A stretch of 64,000 nucleotides of DNA from Prevotella aff. ruminicola Tc2-24 (GCF_900110895.1 NZ_FOIQ01000002.1:249810-313809), one strand, 5' to 3'; counted from the stretch's first letter, positions 25,016-34,612 are shown. Notes: generated by a model from the letters alone, not told the origin. Made by a program: numbers and translations.

Positions 25016-26515
25016 ATGAGTCTGACTCAGATTATAGGAAAAGTTTTCGTACCCCGTCAGCATGCATTGGAGAAGCACCAGAACGGGGGAGAGGCACTAC
25101 AGCGAGCGGTGCTGGAGCATCTGATACAGAAAGCCAAGGATACAGAATACGGTCGGAATCATGCTTTCGACAGCATCAAGGGCTATGATGACTATGTGGG
25201 TTGTGTGCCTGTGAACACCTACGAGGAGCTCAAAGGCGACATCGACCGGATGCGACAGGGCGAGACGGATATCCTCTGGCCAGGCCGAACGAAATGGTAT
25301 GCGAAGTCGTCGGGTACCACCAACGACAAGTCGAAGTTCATCCCCGTCACTCAGGACGGTCTTCATGACATACACTATGCTGGCGGCTTCGACTCCGTGG
25401 CCATCTACCTGCGTAACAACCCTAAGTCGAGACTCTTCGACGGACGGGCTTTGATACTCGGCGGCAGTCATGCGCCCAACTATAACCTGCCTGGTTCGCT
25501 GGTGGGCGACCTCAGTGCTATCCTCATCGAGAACATCAATCCGCTGGCCAACTTGGTGCGGGTGCCTAAGAAGTCGACGGCACTGCTCAGCGACTTCGAG
25601 GTGAAACGCGACCGCATCGCCCGTGAGGCGATGACGAAGAATGTGACGAACATCAGTGGCGTACCCTCATGGATGCTCTCGATGCTCACTCGAATGATGG
25701 AGATCACGGGTAAGACGCACCTTGAGGAGGTATGGCCGAACATCGAGGTGTTCTTCCACGGTGGTGTGGCCTTCACACCTTACCGTGAGCAGTACAAGCG
25801 GCTGATCACCTCGCCGAACATGCACTATATGGAGACCTATAACGCCAGTGAGGGTTTCTTCGGTATACAGGACGATCCGACGGACAAGTCGATGCTGCTG
25901 ATGCTCGACTACGGGGTGTTCTATGAGTTCATCCCTATGGATTCGGAGAACAGACAGCCCATCCCCCTCTGGGAGGTGGAGACGGGTAAGAACTATGCGA
26001 TGGTGATCAGCACCTCGTGCGGCCTTTGGCGCTATGAGATCGGCGATACCATCCAGTTCACCTCGACTAATCCCTATAAGTTCATCATCAGCGGTCGAAC
26101 GAAGCATTTCATCAATGCCTTCGGCGAGGAGTTGATCGTCGACAATGCTGAGCAGGGACTGGCCTATGCTTGTGAGCAGACTGGTGCCGAGGTGTTGGAG
26201 TATACGGCAGCGCCTGTGTTCATGGATGCTAACGCGAAGTGCCGCCATCAGTGGCTTATCGAGTTCTCTAAGCGGCCAGCCGATGTGCAGCAGTTTGCTG
26301 CTTTGCTCGACCGTCGTCTGCAGGAGATCAACAGCGACTATGAGGCGAAGCGATATAAGGACATCACGCTCCAGCATCTGGAGATTGTTGAGGCCCGTCA
26401 GGGACTCTTCAACGACTGGCTGAAGTTGCGCGGAAAACTGGGTGGGCAGCATAAGGTGCCGCGCTTGAGTAACTCGCGTGATACGATGGAGCAGTTGTTG
26501 GCATTACAGAAGTAG
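25016..26515 (+). CDS. GH3-family acyl-adenylating protein
   Basis: The 499-residue product matches the GH3 (auxin-responsive promoter) family common in Bacteroidota. It carries the ATP-binding signatures WYAKSSGTTNDKSKFIPVT (motif 1), YNASEGFFGIQDD (motif 2) and LWRYEIGDTIQFTS with ISGRTKHFINAFGEEL (motif 3). Plant relatives form acyl-adenylates and couple them to amino acids; the bacterial substrate is unknown. It is cytosolic with no signal. The lipoprotein gene begins 28 bp after its stop, so the two may be co-transcribed. Confidence 0.9.
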   Translation: MSLTQIIGKVFVPRQHALEKHQNGGEALQRAVLEHLIQKAKDTEYGRNHAFDSIKGYDDYVGCVPVNTYEELKGDIDRMRQGETDILWPGRTKWYAKSSGTTNDKSKFIPVTQDGLHDIHYAGGFDSVAIYLRNNPKSRLFDGRALILGGSHAPNYNLPGSLVGDLSAILIENINPLANLVRVPKKSTALLSDFEVKRDRIAREAMTKNVTNISGVPSWMLSMLTRMMEITGKTHLEEVWPNIEVFFHGGVAFTPYREQYKRLITSPNMHYMETYNASEGFFGIQDDPTDKSMLLMLDYGVFYEFIPMDSENRQPIPLWEVETGKNYAMVISTSCGLWRYEIGDTIQFTSTNPYKFIISGRTKHFINAFGEELIVDNAEQGLAYACEQTGAEVLEYTAAPVFMDANAKCRHQWLIEFSKRPADVQQFAALLDRRLQEINSDYEAKRYKDITLQHLEIVEARQGLFNDWLKLRGKLGGQHKVPRLSNSRDTMEQLLALQK

Positions 26516-26543
26516 GAAGGTAAGAAAGAAAAGAGATAGATAC

Positions 26544-28538
26544 ATGAAGGGTATATTCAGAACAATCGTTGAAAGGTGCAAAGGTAACAAACAGTTTTTG
26601 CCTTTCTGCCTTTTTGCCTTTTTGCTCTTCATGGGCTGTGCCAGGATGGGACAGCCTGATGGTGGTTGGTATGACGACGAACCGCCGAAGGTGGTTGGCA
26701 GCACTCCTGCCGACCGTTCGGTGAACGTGTCGAGCCAGAAGATCACCATCCTCTTCGATGAGTTCATCAAACTGGAGGATGCCACCAACAAGGTGATCGT
26801 CTCTCCGCCACAACTGGAGATGCCGGAGATTAAGGCCGCTGGCAAGAAGATCGTGGTGGAGCTGAAAGACTCGCTCAAGGAGAACACCACTTATACCATC
26901 GACTTCAGCGATGCTATCAGCGATAATAACGAGGGCAACCCGATGGGAAATTATACTTACAGCTTCTCGACGGGCGAGCGGATCGACACCTTCGAGGTGT
27001 CGGGCTATGTGCTCGATGCCAGTGACCTTGAGCCTGTCAAGGGCATTCTCGTTGGCCTGTATGACGATCTGGCCGACTCGGCCTTTAAGACCAAGCCGAT
27101 GATCCGCGTGTCGCGAACTGACAGTCATGGCCGTTTCGTGGTGAAGGGTGTGGCGCCAGGCACCTATCGTGCCTACGCCCTGCAGGATGCCGACGGTGAC
27201 TTCCTCTTTGGACAGAAGGGCGAGATGATCGCTTATAGTCATCAGACATTTGAGCCGGGGTCGAAGCCTGATGTTCGTATCGACACCGTGTGGCGCGACT
27301 CCCTTCATATCGACCAACTGCGACAGGTGCCTTACACGCATTTCCTGCCTGACGATATCACCCTGTTGGCGTTTACCCAGATACAGACAGACCGTTATCT
27401 GGTGAAGACTGAGCGTAAGGATGCCAATAAGATCAGTATGTTCTTCAGTTATGGGCACCCCGACCTGCCAGTCATCAAGGGACTGAACTTCGAGGCCGAC
27501 AGTGCTTTTGTCATCGAAGCCAATGAGAAGCAGGATACTATCCACTATTGGCTGCGCGACTCGGTGCTCATCAATCAGGATACGCTCCGTATGGAGGTTA
27601 CCTATATGGTGACCGACTCACTGGGTGCGCTCGTCAGTCAGACTGACACGCTCGACGCTCTGGCAAAGGTGTCGTACGAGAAACGACAGAAGGAGTTTGC
27701 CAAGGAACTGGAGAAGTGGCAGAAGGAACAGGAACGGAAGAAGAGACGTGAGGAGCCCTACGACTCTATCTATCCCGTCAAACACTTGGAGCCGCAGTAT
27801 AACGCATCCTCATCGATGGATCCCGACCAGCGGGTGACTGTCGAGATGCCTACACCGTTGGTGCGCTACGACACAGCCGCTGTCCACCTGTACTCAAAGA
27901 TCGACAGCCTCTGGTATGAGGCCCGTTGTGTGTTCCGACCTGTGGAGCACTCGTTACGGCAGTTCGAGATCCTCGCCGAATGGCGACCAGGCACGGAATA
28001 TAGTCTGGAGGTCGACTCCGCGGCCTTCGAGGATATCTACGGACAGGTGTCTGAAGCCTATAAGGAGGGACTGAAGATTAAGGATCTGGATGCCTATAGT
28101 ACGCTGACTCTCAACATCAGCGGCATTGCCGACTCGCTGCCACTCAGGGTACAGCTGCTCAGCAGCTCAGGTGTGAAGGTGAAGGAGGTGCTTGCCACGA
28201 AAGGCTCGGCACATTTTGACTATGTCACACCGAATAAGTACTATGTCTGTGCTTTCGTCGACAACAATGGTAATGGACTGTGGGATACGGGCGATTATGA
28301 TGCCGACATTCAGCCCGAGGCAGTCTATTATTATTCGCGTGAGATAGAGTGTAAGGCGAAGTGGGATGTCACCCAGAGCTGGAACATCAGTGCCACACCG
28401 CTCTATCGCCAGAAGCCTTTGAACATCACAAAACAGAAGGGCGACACAAAGCAGAAACAGAAGAACAGGAATGCTGAGCGCGCCAAGAAGCTGGGCATCA
28501 CCTACAACAAGGAAAAGAACATAAAACTGGAGGACTAA
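26544..28538 (+). CDS. Large lipoprotein with N-terminal Ig-like (Big_5) domain
   Basis: The start is set at the ATG at 26544, which opens a lipoprotein signal ending LLFMGCARMG; an in-frame start at 26478 overlaps the GH3 gene. Residues ~35-140 form an Ig-like domain of the SbsA type (DDEPPKVVGSTPADRSVNV and FDEFIKLEDATNKVIVSPP). A carboxypeptidase-regulatory-like segment follows (FEVSGYVLDASDLEPVKGIL). A Glu/Lys-rich coiled region lies near residues 385-410. The 664-residue lipoprotein probably sits on the outer membrane. DUF3108 follows by 2 bp, and this pairing is likely functional. Exact role unknown. Confidence 0.82.
   Translation: MKGIFRTIVERCKGNKQFLPFCLFAFLLFMGCARMGQPDGGWYDDEPPKVVGSTPADRSVNVSSQKITILFDEFIKLEDATNKVIVSPPQLEMPEIKAAGKKIVVELKDSLKENTTYTIDFSDAISDNNEGNPMGNYTYSFSTGERIDTFEVSGYVLDASDLEPVKGILVGLYDDLADSAFKTKPMIRVSRTDSHGRFVVKGVAPGTYRAYALQDADGDFLFGQKGEMIAYSHQTFEPGSKPDVRIDTVWRDSLHIDQLRQVPYTHFLPDDITLLAFTQIQTDRYLVKTERKDANKISMFFSYGHPDLPVIKGLNFEADSAFVIEANEKQDTIHYWLRDSVLINQDTLRMEVTYMVTDSLGALVSQTDTLDALAKVSYEKRQKEFAKELEKWQKEQERKKRREEPYDSIYPVKHLEPQYNASSSMDPDQRVTVEMPTPLVRYDTAAVHLYSKIDSLWYEARCVFRPVEHSLRQFEILAEWRPGTEYSLEVDSAAFEDIYGQVSEAYKEGLKIKDLDAYSTLTLNISGIADSLPLRVQLLSSSGVKVKEVLATKGSAHFDYVTPNKYYVCAFVDNNGNGLWDTGDYDADIQPEAVYYYSREIECKAKWDVTQSWNISATPLYRQKPLNITKQKGDTKQKQKNRNAERAKKLGITYNKEKNIKLED
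26595..26626. repeat. Tandem octamers inside a signal-peptide coding segment
   Basis: TTTTTGCC, TTTCTGCC, TTTTTGCC and TTTTTGCT stand head to tail and encode most of the hydrophobic core FLPFCLFAFLLF. The same octamer type (TTTTTRCC) occurs in the porZ-like signal peptide at 13948. Purine-rich partial complements lie just upstream (26570-26587). Confidence 0.75.
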
Positions 28539-28540
28539 GC

Positions 28541-29362
28541 ATGATGAAAAGAATACTTTTGTTGTTACTCTTCGCGATCGGCTGTCAGCTGTCGGCTGTC
28601 AACTGTCTCGCCCAGTGTGGCATAGAGAACACGGCCTTTAAGTCGGGCGAGTCGCTCACCTATGATCTGTACTTCAACTGGAAGTTCATCTGGATGAAGG
28701 TGGGCTCCGCCTCGATGGATACTCGACTCACGAAGTTTGAGGGGAAGGATGCATGGAAGTCGTATCTCATTACTCGGGGCAACAACAAACTCGACAAGTA
28801 CTTCACGATGCGCGATACGCTGATATCCTATTGTAATCCTGATCTCTCGCCGCTTTATTTCCGGAAAGGCGCACGCGAGGGCGACCGCTATTACGTTGAC
28901 GAGATATGGTACAGCTATCCCAATGGCAACTGCCGTCTGAAGAAACATCGTATCAATCGTCATGGTGATCATGAATGGAAGACATCGGAGTATAAGAACT
29001 GTATCTTCGACATGATGTCGATCTTCCTCCGTGCCAGAAACTTCGATGCCTCGAAGCTGAAGAAGGGCGGTACGATTCCGATGCCCATCAGCGATGCCCA
29101 TAGTCTGAGTAACTCATGGCTGGAGTTCCGTGGTAAAGAGAACTTCAAGATGAGTGAGTCGAAGGAGAAGTTCCGTTGTCTGGTCTTCTCGTTCTATGAG
29201 CGAGAGGACGGTAAGACCCATGAACTGATACGTTTCTATATTACCGATGATCAGAATCATATACCAGTACGCCTCGACATGTTCCTGAGTTTCGGAACAG
29301 CCAAGGCCTATCTGAAAGGCTATAAGGGCGTCCGCAGTGCCATGACCTCAAAGATCAGGTAA
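28541..29362 (+). CDS. DUF3108 domain-containing secreted protein
   Basis: A signal peptide (residues 1-25, RILLLLLFAIGCQLSAVNCLA) precedes a 245-residue beta-rich domain with FKSGESLTYDLYFNWKFIWM and YNPD-like LISYCNPDLSPLYFRKGAREG, matching DUF3108. Such proteins are periplasmic and of unclear function. The signal is encoded by four near-tandem heptamers (GCTGTCA type, about 28579-28607). It starts 2 bp after the Ig-like lipoprotein and its 3' end overlaps the opposing gene by 15 bp. Confidence 0.85.
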   Translation: MMKRILLLLLFAIGCQLSAVNCLAQCGIENTAFKSGESLTYDLYFNWKFIWMKVGSASMDTRLTKFEGKDAWKSYLITRGNNKLDKYFTMRDTLISYCNPDLSPLYFRKGAREGDRYYVDEIWYSYPNGNCRLKKHRINRHGDHEWKTSEYKNCIFDMMSIFLRARNFDASKLKKGGTIPMPISDAHSLSNSWLEFRGKENFKMSESKEKFRCLVFSFYEREDGKTHELIRFYITDDQNHIPVRLDMFLSFGTAKAYLKGYKGVRSAMTSKIR

Positions 29363-30139
29363 TGCCTTTTCGAGATAGGCTATGAAGTCGGAGAAGCAGT
29401 GATGTCGGGGCGAGGTGCCTGTCACGTGTAGAGATGCTTCTTGGGCACAGCACGTGGTATAAGGACCAAACGAGTAGACTGGCACCTTGACAGGATGGCC
29501 CTGTGAAGCAGCAAAAGCGAGAATCTGAGAGAGTACATAAGCCTCGCCTCCACTGGTGACGGCGATGGCATCAATGTGTTCCTGACGAAGGGTATCGGTC
29601 ATTTCTTCAAAACGGCTCTTTTCCATGGCTGCGGTGCGGTAGCAATACACATGAGAGATTGCGGCTCCCGTCAGACTGAGTGCATCCAGGAAGCGGGTGA
29701 TGGTGGAAGGGACGGGCAGTCCGACGAACTGCGGTAGCAGTACGGCGATGTGTCTTTGCGACAGCGAGGGCAGACCTTTCAAGGCCTCGACGATACCCAT
29801 CATGCTAGGTTCGGCATCAGGCATGGCGACCGTCACTCCAAGAAGATCCCTGACAGCTTTCTGATCATTACCGATAGCGATAACCTTTCCGTCTATCATG
29901 GAACGTTCAAGCCCCGAAGCGGCGAGCGCATTGACTGCCATGATACTCGAACAGATAATATCATCATATGCCGACGCTTTCGCACAGAACGATGTGAAAG
30001 AGTTGTCTGTGGTCAGCAGCGACGTGTTGACAAGTGGCCTAAACAACGCATTCAGGCTGCATGGCTGTGCCTTGTCAAGAGCCTCACGTAAGCGGTCTTG
30101 ATAGGTAACAGGCGCAGTAAAGAGGATACGTTTTACCAT
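29348..30139 (-). CDS. hemD: Uroporphyrinogen-III synthase-like protein
   Basis: The 263-residue product shows the two-lobed HemD pattern: RILFTAPVTYQDRLREAL at the start and a C-terminal lobe with HIDAIAVTSGGEAYVL and VPVYSFGPYTTCCAQEA, where the hydroxymethylbilane-binding Ser/Thr and Tyr are expected. HemD sequences are very divergent, so the call depends partly on its neighbour hemE three genes upstream in the same operon. It overlaps the MFS gene by 7 bp. It would cyclise hydroxymethylbilane to uroporphyrinogen III. Confidence 0.75.
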   Translation of the reverse strand: MVKRILFTAPVTYQDRLREALDKAQPCSLNALFRPLVNTSLLTTDNSFTSFCAKASAYDDIICSSIMAVNALAASGLERSMIDGKVIAIGNDQKAVRDLLGVTVAMPDAEPSMMGIVEALKGLPSLSQRHIAVLLPQFVGLPVPSTITRFLDALSLTGAAISHVYCYRTAAMEKSRFEEMTDTLRQEHIDAIAVTSGGEAYVLSQILAFAASQGHPVKVPVYSFGPYTTCCAQEASLHVTGTSPRHHCFSDFIAYLEKALPDL

Positions 30140-31362
30140 CGTGCCAATAGCTGATTCGGTTTGAATACCCTGACAACATAGACCAGACTGATGAGGGCGA
30201 TGGCCAGTTCGATGAGATAAAGACCGCGATAGTCAAGCCATTCTCCTACACCTCCAGAGATAAGAGAGATGAGCGTAGAACTGAAATGTACCACCACGAC
30301 CTGAATAGTGAAATCCGTTCCCTCACGTCCTTCGCGCACACAGTCCATGGCACAGGTATAGACCACGATGGAAGCAAAGGCATGACAGGTCTTGACGAGC
30401 AGCAAGCCGCCTACTAACATGGGTAATGTGGGCGATATGAACGTGAGCAGCAGGAAATATATTGGAGCGACAACGATCAGCATAGCTACCATCAGACGGG
30501 CACGATACATGCCGATGCGGCGGATGAGCACATGACCCACCCAAGCCATGACAAACGAGGTGGCTGTACCCACCATACCAAACCACACTCCTATCTCCTT
30601 CATGTTATAGCCGAGGTCGACCATATAAGGTCGTACGTTAGCGATGATGCCGATGATACCCATAAAGTAGAGCAGGAGGAACACCACATGAGGGATGATA
30701 TCCTTGCGGGAGAAGAACCACACAAAGTCCATGAGCTTAGCCCTTTGTTTGGGCGAACGGGGTTCGATGTGAATCTTTTTATTAAACTGTAAAGGTACCA
30801 CCATGAACCAGGCGACCAGTCCCAGCAAAGGGAACACTACATGCCAGCCAAAATGGTCAAGCATCACGATGAAGATACCGCTACCCAAGAAGGCACCGGC
30901 ATATCGTCCCATCGACTGCATGCTGTTCACCGCACTGTGATCGCCTTTGCCAAAGGCGCGCACGGCAAGTCCGTCGGTGGCGATATCCTGTGTGGCCGAG
31001 GCAAACATGGAGAGAAATACCAGCACGAAGATGAAATAGATATCGGCAGAGATATCCAGGAAACCAATACTGATGATTGACAGGGCATAGACCGACTCCA
31101 TGAGCAGGATGAAGCGCCGGTAGTTGGAAAGATTGGAACACTGACGGTCGACCATGGGTGCCCACAGAAACTTGATGAGCCAAGGGATATGCACCAGATG
31201 TAGTAAGCCAATAGTGGCCAAGCCGAAGTTGGCCTGGCGCATGCTGACTTGCATAGCTGTCGTGATAAACGTGGATGGAATGAACTGCGCTATGTATAGA
31301 CAGAAGAACGTGGCGAGGTTCAATCGGCGCACATTGTCGACGCTACTATTGGTTGTTGTCAT
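30133..31362 (-). CDS. MFS transporter of the tetrapyrrole/iron operon
   Basis: The 409-residue protein has about twelve membrane segments and MFS loop features (ATQDIATDGLAVRAFGKGDH between helices 4 and 5, RIGMYRARLMVAM in the second half). The DIATDGLAVR stretch resembles AmpG-like and siderophore-importing MFS permeases. It lies between a TonB receptor (12 bp upstream) and a HemD-like gene, so it probably moves the receptor's ligand across the inner membrane. The ligand is not shown by the sequence; a tetrapyrrole or iron chelate is inferred. Confidence 0.85.
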   Translation of the reverse strand: MTTTNSSVDNVRRLNLATFFCLYIAQFIPSTFITTAMQVSMRQANFGLATIGLLHLVHIPWLIKFLWAPMVDRQCSNLSNYRRFILLMESVYALSIISIGFLDISADIYFIFVLVFLSMFASATQDIATDGLAVRAFGKGDHSAVNSMQSMGRYAGAFLGSGIFIVMLDHFGWHVVFPLLGLVAWFMVVPLQFNKKIHIEPRSPKQRAKLMDFVWFFSRKDIIPHVVFLLLYFMGIIGIIANVRPYMVDLGYNMKEIGVWFGMVGTATSFVMAWVGHVLIRRIGMYRARLMVAMLIVVAPIYFLLLTFISPTLPMLVGGLLLVKTCHAFASIVVYTCAMDCVREGREGTDFTIQVVVVHFSSTLISLISGGVGEWLDYRGLYLIELAIALISLVYVVRVFKPNQLLARW

Positions 31363-31374
31363 ATCGTGATGAGG

Positions 31375-33465
31375 TTAGAAATTCAATTCAATCGTTGTTC
31401 CAAACATGAGAGGTCTACCGGCCTGGGCGTAGTTGCCTGATGACGACTTGAAGCCGTAGGCCATATAATCGGTATTGGTGAGGTTCTTACCCCACATCTC
31501 CCAGGTGACAATGCCTTTGGTGAGAGCCACCTTGGCGTTGAGCAGCGTATAGAAGTCCTGACTGACCAGATTGTCCTCTGCCCAGTAGATACGACCCAAA
31601 CCGCGGAGACCCACGTTGAACATCACGCGATCCAGCCAACCGGTAGGGTTGATGGTGTAGTTAGCATCAAGACTGAGCGTGTGGTTGGGCACCAGTGGCA
31701 GGCGGTTGTTGGTGTAACTCACCGTCTTGCTTTTCTCATAAGAGAGGAAACGGGCGTAGGTATAGCCGTAGTTAGCTGTGAACTGCAACCCTTTTACAGG
31801 GCGCGCCACGATGTTCAGCTCAGCTCCCTTGCTGTCGGTATGACCAGCGTTGGTGGTGATATTGCCTACTCCAGCAATGGTAGAGGTAATCTGCATGCGG
31901 CGCCAGTCGATATAGAACAGGTCGGCACTCATGGTAAGCAGGTTGTTCAGCAGGTTGACGCTGGCGCCCACCTCGTAGTTCCAGCTATACTCAGGATCAT
32001 ACGAACGCTGGTCGACGGTAGAGAACGATTTATTAAAGCCACCAGGCTTGTAGCCACGTGTTACAGACACATAGTAGAGATTATCCTCTGTGGTATGATA
32101 TTGCAAGGTGAACTTTGGCGTTACCTGCGTAAAATCCTTGCTGCTTTTGAAAGACTCGCTCGTAGCCGATGGCTGACTGAGGTCTACCAACGAAATATCG
32201 CCGACAGGAAGGCCTGTTACCTTCTTGTTGTCGTACTTAGTCTTAGCATGCTCGTAGTCGAAACGGATGCCGGCCGTGGCAGAAAGACCTTGCCAGATAT
32301 TGTAGGTGCTCTGGTGGTATAGAGCCAGCGAACAGGTCGGCACGCAGTAGTCGGTATGACTGATCGAGGGGGTTGAGGGAGAGAGGTTATCAACCGTACG
32401 ATTCACATGCTCCATCATGCCAAAGGCGCCAATCACCCATTGGTAACGGCTATCACTATTCGATTTGAGTGTCAGTTCCTGTGATACCATGTTCTGGTGA
32501 CGGGCATTCTCTACAAACGACTTGTCTACAGTCGTAAAATCCTGGTCGATAGCCTGCTTAGACTCGATATACTGGAATGAGGTTTGACTGTTAAAGCTGA
32601 CAGCAGCCCCAGTGTAGGTGATTCCCAAACCGTTGGTACTGATCAGTCGGCGGAACGAGCTGAAACGGTTATAGCTGATGGGTTGGAGCGTGTTGGTCTC
32701 CACATCCACTGGCGCATAGGGGTAGCCGCCTTGGTCGCTATAGGAGAAATGGCTCGTCAGGCGTACCAGCCAGGCGTCAGAGGGCTGGTAGTACAGCCCG
32801 ATGCGCTCTTCGGTCTCATTCATCTTATCCACCTTCTTGTCGAGATAGCTGTTGCGGAAAGCGCCGTCGTTATGATGATACAGGGCTCCGAAGGTGAGGC
32901 CGAACTGATTAGACAACTTGGTATAATTAGAAATCTGGGTGCGCAGGTCGTTATAGCGTCCGTAACCTAGGCGCACACGGGTATTTTGATACTCCAGAGG
33001 GTTGCGAGTGCTGATATTGATAATACCACCAATAGCGTTACGTCCGTAAAGCGTGCCCTGAGGACCACGCAACACCTCTACAGAGGCAACATCACCCAGA
33101 TCGCAATCAAATGAAAGGGGCTCATAGAAAGGCATGCCGTCTATGTAGAATCCGATGCCTGTACCATCCGACTTGTTACCGACACCTCTTACAAATACCG
33201 GACAACTGGCTCTGGAGCCATAGTCGGGCATATAGAAATTCGGTATGACGGCTGTCAGCTCTTTCAGTCCTGTAATCTGTTGGTTGCTGAGTTGACGAGC
33301 CGATAGGGCTGTGCGTGATACGGGTACCAGGTCGTATTTGCCTGATTTGAATGCGCATACCACTACCTCGTCGAGTGCATACGATCGTGCTGTGTTTGTG
33401 TCGGCTGGTGCAATCTCTGGCCCTTCGATGGCCATTAGTGATGAAAGTAATAATCCTAAAAACAT
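31375..33465 (-). CDS. TonB-dependent receptor (siderophore/haem type)
   Basis: A short signal (MFLGLLLSSLMAIEG) is followed by a TonB-box-like SYALDEVVVCAF and a plug domain with VFVRGVGNKSDGTGIGFYID and SVEVLRGPQGTLYGRNAIGG. The 22-stranded barrel ends in GTTIELNF, with a terminal phenylalanine. At 696 residues and without a SusC-type N-terminal domain, it belongs to the iron-complex class rather than glycan receptors. It is 25 bp after hemE and 12 bp before the MFS gene, in one minus-strand operon. Confidence 0.92.
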   Translation of the reverse strand: MFLGLLLSSLMAIEGPEIAPADTNTARSYALDEVVVCAFKSGKYDLVPVSRTALSARQLSNQQITGLKELTAVIPNFYMPDYGSRASCPVFVRGVGNKSDGTGIGFYIDGMPFYEPLSFDCDLGDVASVEVLRGPQGTLYGRNAIGGIINISTRNPLEYQNTRVRLGYGRYNDLRTQISNYTKLSNQFGLTFGALYHHNDGAFRNSYLDKKVDKMNETEERIGLYYQPSDAWLVRLTSHFSYSDQGGYPYAPVDVETNTLQPISYNRFSSFRRLISTNGLGITYTGAAVSFNSQTSFQYIESKQAIDQDFTTVDKSFVENARHQNMVSQELTLKSNSDSRYQWVIGAFGMMEHVNRTVDNLSPSTPSISHTDYCVPTCSLALYHQSTYNIWQGLSATAGIRFDYEHAKTKYDNKKVTGLPVGDISLVDLSQPSATSESFKSSKDFTQVTPKFTLQYHTTEDNLYYVSVTRGYKPGGFNKSFSTVDQRSYDPEYSWNYEVGASVNLLNNLLTMSADLFYIDWRRMQITSTIAGVGNITTNAGHTDSKGAELNIVARPVKGLQFTANYGYTYARFLSYEKSKTVSYTNNRLPLVPNHTLSLDANYTINPTGWLDRVMFNVGLRGLGRIYWAEDNLVSQDFYTLLNAKVALTKGIVTWEMWGKNLTNTDYMAYGFKSSSGNYAQAGRPLMFGTTIELNF

Positions 33466-33490
33466 AAAAAGAAAAAATATAATTGAAGTA

Positions 33491-34510
33491 TTAAATCCGT
33501 TTTAACCACTCAGTGACGAATCGCACGTTATCAAGAGGGGTGTCCTTGTGAAGACCATGCCCCAGATTGAAGATCCAGTCGGGATTTTCGCGGAAGAAGT
33601 CGGCATAACCTTCCAGGTGCTGCCTAATGACCGTCTGTGGTGCGAACAGGATCCGTGGATCCATATTTCCCTGCAGGCCCAGGGCGCAATCCACCAGACG
33701 GCGGGCTACCGTGATAGGCGTCTGCCAGTCGATACTCACGAAGTCGCAGTCGCTCTTGGAAAGCATCTGAAGACCTGTCCCGAAGCCCTTGGGGAAGAAG
33801 ATCACAGGCAGACCGTGCTGGCGGGCTGCTGCAGTGATACGACGCACAAAGGGTAGGACCATCGTGCCATATAGTTCGGCCGATATCACACCAGCAAATG
33901 ACTCGAAAATCTGGAAGGCATCAATGCCATGCTCAGCCTGCAGATGCACATAGGCTTCCGAGGCACTGGTGATGGCTTCGAGCAGTTGTAGTGTCTCTTC
34001 GCGGTGCGTATATAAGTAGCGCACCACCTCAGTGAACTGCAGACTGCCGTCGCGCCCGCCAAGCATATAACAGAGACAGGTGAGTGGTCCACCACAAAAG
34101 CCGATCACAGGAGTGTCGTTGCTTTTCTGGCGTTGTATCTCGTCAAGAGTGTCGGCCACATGAGTGAGGTGGCTGGCATCGAAACGGAGTTCCGAAGCGG
34201 GCTGTGCCACTCCCAGTAGCGGTCGCGGGAAGGCAGGGCCGTTACCGTTCCATTCTACCTGGACACCCAAGGCCTCCGGGATGACCAGAATGTCGCTGAA
34301 CAGGATGGCGGCATCCATGCCCATATCGTCGATAGGCATAAGTGTCACCTCAGCCGCCAGCTTGGCGTCGGCCATAATGGAACGGAAGGGTGTGGCCTTG
34401 GTAAGGGCGCGATAGCGGGGAAGCACACGACCAGCCTGGCGCATCATCCATACAGGAGGGCGACAGGCGGGTTGATGATTGATAACCGCTAAGAAGGGAT
34501 TACTATACAT
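33491..34510 (-). CDS. hemE: Uroporphyrinogen decarboxylase
   Basis: HemE converts uroporphyrinogen III to coproporphyrinogen III without cofactor. The N-terminal PPVWMMRQAGRVLPRYR is the classic signature, followed by ILFSDILVIPEALG, GFCGGPLTCLCYML and, at the C-terminus, FNLGHGLHKDTPLDNV with the substrate-binding histidine. The start at 34510 (MYSNPFLAVINHQ) gives 339 residues; a further upstream start would include promoter sequence. It is the first gene of the hemE-TonB receptor-MFS-hemD operon. Confidence 0.95.
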   Translation of the reverse strand: MYSNPFLAVINHQPACRPPVWMMRQAGRVLPRYRALTKATPFRSIMADAKLAAEVTLMPIDDMGMDAAILFSDILVIPEALGVQVEWNGNGPAFPRPLLGVAQPASELRFDASHLTHVADTLDEIQRQKSNDTPVIGFCGGPLTCLCYMLGGRDGSLQFTEVVRYLYTHREETLQLLEAITSASEAYVHLQAEHGIDAFQIFESFAGVISAELYGTMVLPFVRRITAAARQHGLPVIFFPKGFGTGLQMLSKSDCDFVSIDWQTPITVARRLVDCALGLQGNMDPRILFAPQTVIRQHLEGYADFFRENPDWIFNLGHGLHKDTPLDNVRFVTEWLKRI

Positions 34511-34560
34511 ATACTCGCGTTTTCTTGTGCTACACAACACAGCATGGCTGTTTTGGGGTG

Positions 34561-34592
34561 CAAAGATAACGCATTTCTGCAAATCACGCAAT
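34561..34592 (-). promoter_or_regulatory. Promoter of the hemE operon
   Basis: On the minus strand, ATTG (34592-34589) and TATCTTTG (34568-34561) are separated by 20 bp. It is about 50 bp upstream of the hemE ATG. The second box is perfect and the first has one mismatch to TTTG. Confidence 0.6.
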
Positions 34593-34612
34593 CCCTATTT
34601 ATATGGATTCTT

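Noticed and set aside
26409..27545. Long open frame on the minus strand (378 codons) opposite the GH3 and lipoprotein genes
   Set aside because: It is a mirror of well-supported + strand genes in biased-codon DNA, has no family motifs, no ribosome binding site and spans two genes.
34511..34591. 27-residue upstream extension of hemE
   Set aside because: It runs into the promoter boxes at 34561-34592, and HemE normally starts close to the PPVWMMRQAGR motif.
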